A stretch of 5,814 bases of DNA from Gallionella sp. (GTDB lineage: Bacteria > Pseudomonadota > Gammaproteobacteria > Burkholderiales > Gallionellaceae): contig JARCRR010000043.1 in assembly GCA_029850565.1 (NCBI GenBank), positions 1 through 5,814 on the forward strand, read 5' to 3'. Positions 1-5,606 of the stretch are shown here, in pieces (positions within the stretch are counted from its first letter, which is position 1; each line of letters begins with the position of its first letter). Position numbers and translations under genes: made by a program. The notes under the pieces were generated by a model. It searched no databases. It saw only the letters and a program-made list of their open reading frames with translations, and had not been told where the DNA came from.

Positions 1-176
1 TCGCTGCACACAACGCCGGGGAAGGGGCTAAATACACTCGGGGGCGGGGGCCGTTGAGGCTGGTCCATTTGGAGTCGTGTGTCGACAAGTCTGCCGCGTT
101 GAAGCGGGAGCGCGAGATCAAGTCTTTGTCTCGGGCCGAAAAGCTTGCGCTGTGCGGGGTGACGCAGAGGGTTTAA
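1..176 (+). CDS. GIY-YIG nuclease family protein, C-terminal fragment (5' end outside window)
   Basis: The frame is open from the window edge (first full codon at 3) to TAA at 174-176 and gives 57 residues. The fragment carries the signature of the second half of small YhbQ/UPF0213-type GIY-YIG proteins: an HNAGEGAKYTRGRGP segment (fragment residues 3-17), a short LVHLE strand, and ALKREREIKSLSRAEK near the end. The Glu in ALKRE (codon 108-110) lines up with the conserved metal-binding Glu of the GIY-YIG fold. The GIY and YIG motifs themselves must lie upstream of the window, so catalytic competence cannot be judged. Small stand-alone members of this family are often nucleases or of unknown role; no specific function is claimed. 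Codon use is odd: all five Gly codons are GGG, and Arg is mostly CGG or AGG, unlike the GGC/CGC-rich genes that follow. That suggests separate ancestry. It ends 44 nt before glyQ. Confidence 0.85.
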   Translation, partial: AAHNAGEGAKYTRGRGPLRLVHLESCVDKSAALKREREIKSLSRAEKLALCGVTQRV

Positions 177-187
177 AGCCGTAAAAT
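159..187 (+). promoter_or_regulatory. Putative sigma70-type promoter for the glyQ operon
   Basis: GTGACG at 159-164 matches four of six bases of the -35 consensus TTGACA, and TAAAAT at 182-187 matches five of six of the -10 consensus TATAAT. The spacer is exactly 17 nt. The -35 lies inside the last codons of the GIY-YIG gene, and the -10 is 33 nt before the glyQ ATG, leaving a short leader. It is the only non-coding gap ahead of the five-gene block. Seen by eye only; no transcript data. Read-through from the upstream gene is also possible because no terminator hairpin is visible between 177 and 220. Confidence 0.45.
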
Positions 188-220
188 GCGCGCCTTCGCA
201 TATTTTGCTGGGCAATATCC

Positions 221-1138
221 ATGAGCACCATTGGTTCCAAGCCAACGTTTCAGCAGGTCATTCTGATCTTGCAACAATTCTGGGACAAACAAGGCTGCGC
301 ACTTTTGCAGCCCTATGACATCGAAGTCGGTGCGGGCACTTTCCATACAGCGACCTTTCTGCGCGCCATAGGCCCCGAGCCTTGGAGGGCGGCTTATGTG
401 CAACCTTCGCGCCGCCCCAAGGATGGGCGCTATGGCGAGAATCCCAACCGCTTGCAGCATTACTATCAATACCAGGTGGTGCTGAAGCCTTCACCCGACA
501 ACATCCAAGAGCTTTATCTGGACAGCTTGCGCGCATTGGGCATCAACACCAGCGAACATGACATCCGTTTTGTCGAGGACGATTGGGAATCGCCGACGCT
601 GGGCGCCTGGGGGCTGGGTTGGGAAGTGTGGCTGGACGGCATGGAAGTCACGCAGTTCACTTATTTCCAGGAAGTCGGCTCGCTCACCTGCAAGCCGGTG
701 CTGGGCGAGATCACTTACGGGCTGGAGCGTCTGGCCATGTATCTGCAGGGCGTAGAGAATGTGTTTGACCTCGTGTGGGCCAAGAACGGCGACACCGTGG
801 TGACCTACGGCGACGTGTATCACCAGAACGAGGTCGAGCAATCCAAATACAACTTCGAGCATTCCAACGTCGAGATGTTGTTCCGTCACTTCAACGAATA
901 TGAAAGCGAAGCCAAGCGCCTGATGGACACCGGGCTGCCGTTGCCGGGTTTCGAGATGGTGATGAAGTGCTCGCACACATTCAATCTGTTGGATGCACGC
1001 GGCGCGATCTCGGTGACCGAGCGTGCGGCTTACATCGGCAGGGTGCGTGCCTTGGCACGTCAAGTGGCGCAAGCCTATTACGATTCACGCGAAGCATTGG
1101 GTTTCCCCATGGCTAAACAATTGGAGAAATCGGAATGA
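221..1138 (+). CDS. glyQ: Glycine--tRNA ligase alpha subunit
   Basis: GlyQ is the catalytic subunit of the bacterial alpha2beta2 glycyl-tRNA synthetase. It activates glycine with ATP and works with GlyS to charge tRNA-Gly in the cytoplasm. The 305 residues agree with the usual length of about 300 (E. coli 303). Class II synthetase features are visible: EVGAGTFH (35-42), the motif 2 region AAYVQPSRRPKDGRYGENP (57-75) with the ATP-contacting Arg residues, the DNIQELYL and DIRFVEDDWESPTLGAWGLGWEVW blocks (93-137), and motif 3 GEITYGLERLAMYLQ (162-176). The C-terminal LLDARGAISVTER and YYDSREALGFPM blocks are also typical. The ATG at 221 is chosen because translation from it aligns with the family N-terminus; the Shine-Dalgarno sequence there is weak. 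The stop overlaps the glyS start as ATGA (1135-1138), the usual coupling of the two subunits. Confidence 0.98.
   Translation: MSTIGSKPTFQQVILILQQFWDKQGCALLQPYDIEVGAGTFHTATFLRAIGPEPWRAAYVQPSRRPKDGRYGENPNRLQHYYQYQVVLKPSPDNIQELYLDSLRALGINTSEHDIRFVEDDWESPTLGAWGLGWEVWLDGMEVTQFTYFQEVGSLTCKPVLGEITYGLERLAMYLQGVENVFDLVWAKNGDTVVTYGDVYHQNEVEQSKYNFEHSNVEMLFRHFNEYESEAKRLMDTGLPLPGFEMVMKCSHTFNLLDARGAISVTERAAYIGRVRALARQVAQAYYDSREALGFPMAKQLEKSE
1123..1126 (+). promoter_or_regulatory. Ribosome binding site of glyS
   Basis: GGAG lies 8 nt ahead of the glyS ATG at 1135, inside the last codons of glyQ. It is the clearest Shine-Dalgarno sequence in the five-gene block and supports the ATG at 1135 as the glyS start. 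With the ATGA overlap, it would allow both coupled and independent initiation, which fits subunits needed in equal amounts. Confidence 0.65.
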
Positions 1139-3285
1139 CCAAAGAAACACTGCTCATCGAGCTACTCACTGAAGAGTTACCGCCCAAGGTGTTGGAGAAA
1201 CTCTCCACGACATTCGCGAACGAAGTGTTCGCGGCATTGCGCGAACAGGCATTGGTCGGTGACGACAGCGTGTGTACGCCCTATTGCACCCCCCGTCGTC
1301 TGGCTGTGAGCATTACCAGTATCGCGGCGCTACAGGCTGATCGCATCATTGAGCGTAAAGGTCCGGCAGTAGCGGCGGGTCTGGATGCTGAAGGAAAGCC
1401 GACAAAGGCGCTGGAAGGGTTCATGCGCTCGGCTAACGTCTCATTGGCGCAATTGCACCGTGCGGGCGAAGGCAAGGCTGAATGTTTCGTGGCGCGTGTC
1501 GAACAGAAGGGCAAGTCGCTGGATGAGTATCTGCAAGATATCATTATCCAGGCCTTGAAAAAATTGCCCGTGCCGAAGTTGATGCGCTGGGGTGATTCCG
1601 AACACCAATTTGTGCGCCCGGTGCACGGCCTGACCATCCTGCACGGTGGTCGTGTGGTGATGGCGGAAGTGTTGGGCCTGAGCAGCGGCAACGTCACCAG
1701 CGGCCATCGTTTCATGTGCAGTGAGCCGCGCATCACCATCGAGCATGCAGACGATTACGAAGCCACCTTGGCGCGCGACGGGCGCGTGGTCGCAAGTTTT
1801 TCGCAGCGCAGGGATAGCATCGCTGCGCGTCTGGATGACTTGGCGAACCAGAACGATGCGATCTGGATCGGGCATGCCAATTTCGATCTGCAAAAGTTGC
1901 TGAGCATGTCCAACGAAGAGCGCAGTGTGTTGAGCGGCTTGCTCGATGAGGTGACGGCATTGGTGGAATGGCCAGAGGTGTATGTCGGCGAGTTCGAGCC
2001 AGAATTCCTCGAAGTACCGCAAGAATGTCTGATACTCACCATGCAGCAGAACCAGAAATATTTCCCGTTATTGGATAACAAAGGGAAGTTGCTGAATAAG
2101 TTCCTCATCGTCTCCAACATGCAGGTGAGCGACCCTCATCACATCATCGAAGGTAACCAGCGCGTGGTGCGCCCGCGCTTGGCCGATGCGCGCTTTTTCT
2201 TCAATCAGGATCGCAAGCAGAAATTGGAGTCCCGTGTCGAGAAGCTTGGCAACGTGGTCTACCATAACAAGCTGGGAACGCAGTTGCAGCGCGTCGAACG
2301 TATTACCACGCTGACTGGCATCATCGCTCGTCTGCTGGGAGTGGACAAAGCCGATGCGGAGATGGCAGCGCGCTTGTGCAAGGCCGACCTGCTCACCGAT
2401 ATGGTCGGCGAGTTCCCCGAGTTGCAAGGCATCATCGGGCGCTACTACGCTTTCTACGACGGCGAGAAATTCGATGTGATGAATGCCATCGAGGCGCATT
2501 ACCATCCGCGCTTTGCGGGCGATACCTTGCCGCAAGGTGGATTGGCCTGTGCGGTCGCGTTGGCTGACAAGTTGGAAACCATCATCGGTATCTACGGTAT
2601 CGGCCAAGTGCCCACGGGCGACAAAGACCCGTTCGGTCTGCGTCGTCAGGCATTGGGTATCTTGCGCATCCTTATCGAGACACCGCTCGATCTGAATCTG
2701 CCTGCCTTACTCAAGGCCGCTGCGGACAATTTCCCCGCCGGCATGTTGAGCGCCAACGTGGCGGCAGATGTGGAAACATTCATGCTGGACCGCTTGCGCG
2801 GCTATCTGCGCGAGCGCGCATTCGATGTGGCACACATCGATGCGGTGTTGGCCGTGTTGAACGGTCGTCTGCATGAGGTATTGCCGCGCTTGCAGGGTGT
2901 GCGTACCTTTGCCGCCTTGGAAGTGGCCAAGGATCTGGCTGCGGCAAACAAACGCGTGCAGAACATCATGCGCAAGAACCACGAAGAACTGGGCGATCTC
3001 TCGAACACGGCCATCAAGCTCGACTTGCTCAAAGATGATGCGGAGCGTGAATTGCACCAAGCCATCCAAGACATCACGCCGATGGCGCGCGGCTATTTCG
3101 AACGCGGTGATTACGCCAACAACCTGAAGACGCTGGTCACGCTGAAGCCCTTCATCGACGATTTTTTCGACAAGGTGATGGTGATGGCGGAAGACAAGGC
3201 CTTGCGCTTGAACCGTGCTGTACTGTTGCAGCAACTGGGAAAACTGATGAACCAGTCGGCGGATATCTCGAAGCTCGCAGCATGA
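1135..3285 (+). CDS. glyS: Glycine--tRNA ligase beta subunit
   Basis: GlyS is the tRNA-recognising partner of GlyQ in the tetrameric bacterial glycyl-tRNA synthetase. At 716 residues it is somewhat longer than E. coli GlyS (689). Family blocks in order: N-terminal LLIELLTEELPPKVLEKL (5-22); SGHRF in the N-terminal region; LVEWPEVYVGEFEPEFL and the QECLILTMQQNQKYFPLLD stretch; RVVRPRLADARFFFNQDRK (343-361); the HD-like region with KADLLTDMVGEFPELQG (from 416), HYHPRFAGD (455-463) and GDKDPFGLRRQALG (495-508); and the C-terminal DALR-type anticodon-binding domain with AANKRVQNI (603-611) and FFDKVMVM (677-684). About 17-20 residues around 239-264 seem extra relative to E. coli. The start at 1135 is supported by GGAG 8 nt upstream and by the ATGA overlap with glyQ. 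The stop overlaps gmhB in the same way (3282-3285). Confidence 0.98.
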   Translation: MTKETLLIELLTEELPPKVLEKLSTTFANEVFAALREQALVGDDSVCTPYCTPRRLAVSITSIAALQADRIIERKGPAVAAGLDAEGKPTKALEGFMRSANVSLAQLHRAGEGKAECFVARVEQKGKSLDEYLQDIIIQALKKLPVPKLMRWGDSEHQFVRPVHGLTILHGGRVVMAEVLGLSSGNVTSGHRFMCSEPRITIEHADDYEATLARDGRVVASFSQRRDSIAARLDDLANQNDAIWIGHANFDLQKLLSMSNEERSVLSGLLDEVTALVEWPEVYVGEFEPEFLEVPQECLILTMQQNQKYFPLLDNKGKLLNKFLIVSNMQVSDPHHIIEGNQRVVRPRLADARFFFNQDRKQKLESRVEKLGNVVYHNKLGTQLQRVERITTLTGIIARLLGVDKADAEMAARLCKADLLTDMVGEFPELQGIIGRYYAFYDGEKFDVMNAIEAHYHPRFAGDTLPQGGLACAVALADKLETIIGIYGIGQVPTGDKDPFGLRRQALGILRILIETPLDLNLPALLKAAADNFPAGMLSANVAADVETFMLDRLRGYLRERAFDVAHIDAVLAVLNGRLHEVLPRLQGVRTFAALEVAKDLAAANKRVQNIMRKNHEELGDLSNTAIKLDLLKDDAERELHQAIQDITPMARGYFERGDYANNLKTLVTLKPFIDDFFDKVMVMAEDKALRLNRAVLLQQLGKLMNQSADISKLAA
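1215..1247 (+). repeat. Triple inverted repeat inside the glyS 5' region (two competing hairpins)
   Basis: CGCGAAC occurs at 1215-1221 and again at 1240-1246, with its exact complement GTTCGCG at 1227-1233 between them. The middle copy can pair with the left copy (7 bp, 5-nt loop) or with the right copy (8 bp including T1226-A1247, 6-nt loop), but not with both. The repeats encode the FANEVFAALREQ stretch of GlyS (residues 27-38), so protein constraint may explain part of the pattern. There is no U-tract, so it is not a standard terminator. Confidence 0.55.
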
Positions 3286-3812
3286 AACTCATCATCCTAG
3301 ATCGCGACGGTGTCATCAATTTCGACTCCGACCAGTTCATCAAGAGTCCGGAAGAGTGGAAGCCCATCCCCGGTAGCTTGGAAGCCATCGCGCGCTTGAA
3401 CCAAGCCGGTTATCGCGTCGCTGTGGCGACCAACCAGTCCGGCATCGGGCGCGGCTTGTTCGATATGCCGACACTGAACGCCATACACGACAAAATGCAC
3501 AAGTCGCTGGCGCAGGTCGGCGGACGTATCGATGCCATATTTTTCTGTCCGCATACCAATGACGCGAACTGCGAATGCCGCAAACCCAAGAGTGGCATGA
3601 TCGAAGAGATCGCCACCCGTTTCGGTGTGAGCTTGAAAGGGGTGCCGGCAGTGGGAGATTCATTGCGTGACTTGGAAGCGGCGGCACGTCTGGGGGCGCA
3701 ACCCTATCTGGTGCTCACCGGTAAAGGCAGCAAGACTCAAGCCAAGGGCGGACTGCCTGAGGGTACGTTGATCTATCCCGATCTCGCCAGTGTGGTGGCG
3801 ACACTGCTATGA
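3282..3812 (+). CDS. gmhB: D-glycero-beta-D-manno-heptose 1,7-bisphosphate 7-phosphatase
   Basis: GmhB removes the C7 phosphate of heptose 1,7-bisphosphate in the cytoplasm, giving heptose 1-phosphate for ADP-heptose and thus for the LPS inner core. The 176 residues show a compact HAD-superfamily enzyme: nucleophile motif ILDRDGVIN with D7 and acid/base D9, motif II ATNQSGIGRG (49-58), the GmhB zinc loop CPHTNDANCECRKPKSGM with ligands C89, H91, C97 and C99, Lys candidates K101 and K103, and motif IV VGDSLRDLEAA with D126 and D130. The zinc loop is shorter between its His and Cys pair than in E. coli GmhB. HisB-type histidinol phosphatases are close relatives, but no his genes are nearby. The ATG at 3282 overlaps the glyS stop (ATGA) and the stop overlaps plsC (3809-3812). 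No strong Shine-Dalgarno is seen, so coupled translation is likely. Confidence 0.93.
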   Translation: MKLIILDRDGVINFDSDQFIKSPEEWKPIPGSLEAIARLNQAGYRVAVATNQSGIGRGLFDMPTLNAIHDKMHKSLAQVGGRIDAIFFCPHTNDANCECRKPKSGMIEEIATRFGVSLKGVPAVGDSLRDLEAAARLGAQPYLVLTGKGSKTQAKGGLPEGTLIYPDLASVVATLL

Positions 3813-4513
3813 ATCTCATCCGTTCCGTTCTGTTCGCCATCGCACAAATCGTATATACGCTGGGGTATGCGCTGCTGTCGCCGTTTATCTTCCTGTTCAA
3901 CCAACACACGCGCCATAAACTGCTTTCAGGTTTTGCGCCCGGGATATTGTGGTTGTTGAAAGTCATCTGTGGCATCCGTATGGAAGTGCGCGGGATCGAG
4001 AACATACCCAGACAATCATGCGTGGTGTTGAGCAAGCATCAGTCCGCATGGGAGACGCTGTCGTTGCAAACGGTGTTGCCTCCGCATGCGTGGGTGGCCA
4101 AGCGTGAATTGCTGTGGATACCGTTCTTCGGTTGGCTACTGGCCTTGTCCGACCCCATTGCGCTGGATCGCAGTAAAGGCAAAGAGTCGATGCGCCAGTT
4201 GCTGGAAAAAGGCAAACAAAAGCTGATGGCAGGATTCAGTGTCGTGTTGTTCCCTGAAGGTACGCGCATCCCGTTCGGGCAGCGTGGCAAGTACAAGATC
4301 GGCGGAGCCATGCTCGCGTCTCATAGCGGTGTGCCCGTTTTGCCGGTGGCGCATAACGCAGGAAAATTCTGGGGGCGCAACGCTTTCATCAAACGTCCTG
4401 GTACCATCATCATGGTCATTGGCGCACCCATCGAAACGGCGGGACTCAAGGCCGACGAGATCAATCGCCTGACCGAGGATTGGATCGAAGGCGAGATGAC
4501 CAAGCTGAGCTGA
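3809..4513 (+). CDS. plsC: 1-acyl-sn-glycerol-3-phosphate acyltransferase (PlsC family)
   Basis: The family transfers an acyl chain to the sn-2 position of lysophosphatidate at the inner membrane, giving phosphatidate for phospholipid synthesis. The 234 residues match the family length. A hydrophobic N-terminal segment (about 6-30) and a second one (about 43-55) suggest membrane attachment. Acyltransferase blocks follow: motif I SKHQSAWET with H77 and E82, the KRELLWIPFFGW block (98-109), LDRSKGKES (119-127), motif III FPEGTR (148-153), and the VLPVAHNAG block (177-185). Motif I is HX4E rather than the textbook HX4D; as I recall, this is common in betaproteobacterial homologues, so activity is still expected. 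The genome may hold other plsC paralogues, so this copy could act on another lysophospholipid. The ATG at 3809 overlaps gmhB by 4 nt; the stop shares base 4513 with the next start. Confidence 0.92.
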   Translation: MNLIRSVLFAIAQIVYTLGYALLSPFIFLFNQHTRHKLLSGFAPGILWLLKVICGIRMEVRGIENIPRQSCVVLSKHQSAWETLSLQTVLPPHAWVAKRELLWIPFFGWLLALSDPIALDRSKGKESMRQLLEKGKQKLMAGFSVVLFPEGTRIPFGQRGKYKIGGAMLASHSGVPVLPVAHNAGKFWGRNAFIKRPGTIIMVIGAPIETAGLKADEINRLTEDWIEGEMTKLS

Positions 4514-5250
4514 TGTTCGGTACTTCTCGACAAAGATCATCTCCTCCGATCATCGAGCAGCGCACGACCCGGCTTCTCGATAAACACATCCCCTACACAC
4601 TTAAGCGCAGCAAGCGACGCAGTATCGGCCTGCGCATCGACGACTGTGGTTTGACCGTGAGTGTTCCATTGCGCGCCTCTGAGAAATGGCTGCAAAGCGT
4701 ATTGCAGGAAAAAGCGAGTTGGGTGGTGCAGAAACTGGACGGTTGGCAATCGAAGAAGGCGCCGGCGATCGAGTGGTCGGATGGCGCGCGCATCCCTTTC
4801 CGCGGCGAAGAGTTCGTGCTGCGACTCACACCCAAGGCACGAGGCGTGATGTCGCGATTGCGGGAAGAAATTCTGCTTGTGCCAGTCGGGCTGGATGCCG
4901 ATGTGGCGCATATCGAAAAGTCGGTCACGCAGTGGTATCGAATCGAAGCGTTGCGGGTGTTCGAGGAATGCGTGGCGTACTTTGCGCCATTGATGAAGGT
5001 CTCTCCCAGCGCCATCAAATTATCTTCAGCACGTACCCAGTGGGGCAGTTGCACTGTGCGTGGCGTAGTGCGCCTGAACTGGCAGTTAGTGAAGATGCCC
5101 TTGCATCTGATCGATTACGTGGTGGTGCATGAACTCGCGCATCTGGTCGAGATGAACCACTCGGCGGCATTTTGGCGTGTGGTGGCAAGCGTTTGCCCCG
5201 ATTACAAGCAGTGCCGTAAGGAGTTGCATGGATATGGAGTTGCTGAATAG
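4513..5250 (+). CDS. YgjP-like (DUF45, SprT-related) zinc metallopeptidase domain protein
   Basis: This is a 245-residue gluzincin-type protein. The C-terminal half carries the family core: TQWGSCTVRGVVRLNW (175-190), then IDYVVVHELAHLVEMNHS with H206, E207 and H210 of HExxH and H216 as the probable third zinc ligand, followed by AFWRVV. The N-terminal half (about 28-105) has the KRSKRRSIGLRID strand and the WLQSVLQEKASWV helix region seen in YgjP proteins. No signal peptide or membrane segment is visible, so it should be cytoplasmic. The substrate of this family is poorly known and none is assigned. The ATG at 4513 is preferred because it overlaps the plsC stop as TGATG. The frame stays open upstream to a TTG at 4480, but that start has no properly spaced Shine-Dalgarno and would overlap plsC by 34 nt. 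It is the last gene of the + strand block, and association with glyQS-gmhB-plsC fits betaproteobacteria. Confidence 0.92.
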   Translation: MFGTSRQRSSPPIIEQRTTRLLDKHIPYTLKRSKRRSIGLRIDDCGLTVSVPLRASEKWLQSVLQEKASWVVQKLDGWQSKKAPAIEWSDGARIPFRGEEFVLRLTPKARGVMSRLREEILLVPVGLDADVAHIEKSVTQWYRIEALRVFEECVAYFAPLMKVSPSAIKLSSARTQWGSCTVRGVVRLNWQLVKMPLHLIDYVVVHELAHLVEMNHSAAFWRVVASVCPDYKQCRKELHGYGVAE

Positions 5251-5283
5251 TCGATTGCCCTGTGTCGAGTGGCTGCCCATTTG

Positions 5284-5592
5284 TTAGAAGTGGATGCGCG
5301 CACCTTGTTCGGCGAACAGTTCGGTCAATTTGGCGAATAATTCGCTTCCATCACGTTGGCTTATCCAGTCACCATCATGGACTGCATAATGGAAACCACC
5401 TGATTTCGCTGCCAGCCATATCTCCTGATTGGGGGCATGGCGGTTGACGATGATCTTGCTTCCGTTGCCGAACTCGATCTCCATCACCACTCCGTTACTG
5501 TCGTAGTCGATGTCTTGGTCGCTATCGTCGTTCGCTTGCTCGATACGCCGAAATACAGCATCGGCCGCCACGTTGAAATCATTTTCTGTCAT
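5284..5592 (-). CDS. cyaY: Iron-sulfur cluster assembly protein CyaY (bacterial frataxin)
   Basis: CyaY is a small cytoplasmic iron-binding protein that associates with the cysteine desulfurase IscS and modulates Fe-S cluster assembly. The 102 residues match the family size (E. coli 106). The frataxin layout is clear: an N-terminal helix with acidic residues (FNVAADAVFRRIEQ, 6-19), the acidic ridge DDSDQDIDYD (22-31), strand VVMEIEF (35-41), NGSKIIVNRHAPNQEIWLAAKSGGFHY (43-69) containing the conserved N-R-P-Q-WLA-GG-H/Y positions, then DGDWISQRDG (73-82) and a C-terminal helix. The ATG at 5592 is supported by AAGGA six bases upstream. It is probably co-transcribed with the aspartic protease gene 14 nt upstream and converges on the + strand operon. 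No isc genes are in the window. The neighbours often seen with cyaY elsewhere (lysA, dapF) are absent. Confidence 0.96.
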   Translation of the reverse strand: MTENDFNVAADAVFRRIEQANDDSDQDIDYDSNGVVMEIEFGNGSKIIVNRHAPNQEIWLAAKSGGFHYAVHDGDWISQRDGSELFAKLTELFAEQGARIHF

Positions 5593-5598
5593 GGTTCA

Positions 5599-5603
5599 TC
5601 CTT
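5599..5603 (-). promoter_or_regulatory. Ribosome binding site of cyaY
   Basis: The minus strand reads AAGGA here, six bases before the cyaY ATG (5592-5590). It lies in the 14-nt gap after the stop codon of the preceding protease gene. It fixes the cyaY start and suggests independent initiation on a shared transcript. No room exists for a separate promoter in the gap, although one could lie within the protease coding sequence. Confidence 0.75.
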
Positions 5604-5606
5604 GGG

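Noticed and set aside
177..220. Riboswitch or T-box leader ahead of glyQ
   Set aside because: The gap is only 44 nt, far too short for a T-box or glycine riboswitch, and such T-box control is not typical of betaproteobacterial glyQS.
491..1072. 193-codon open frame on the minus strand opposite glyQ
   Set aside because: It lies wholly inside glyQ, which has an unambiguous protein match. The translation shows no recognisable domain and looks like a shadow frame of GC-rich coding DNA.
1441..2022. 193-codon minus-strand open frame opposite glyS
   Set aside because: Antisense to well-conserved GlyS blocks, with no domain or convincing start; a shadow frame. The same holds for the minus-strand frames at 2068-2607 and 2707-3234.
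4480..4512. Upstream TTG start for the metallopeptidase, adding 11 residues
   Set aside because: No spaced Shine-Dalgarno, larger overlap with plsC, and the extra residues do not resemble the family. The ATG at 4513 gives the TGATG overlap typical of this operon.
5306..5318. Perfect inverted repeat TGTTCGGCGAACA as a terminator for the + strand operon
   Set aside because: It lies within cyaY codons for LFAEQG, the stem is only 5 bp with a 3-nt loop, and no T-tract follows on either strand.
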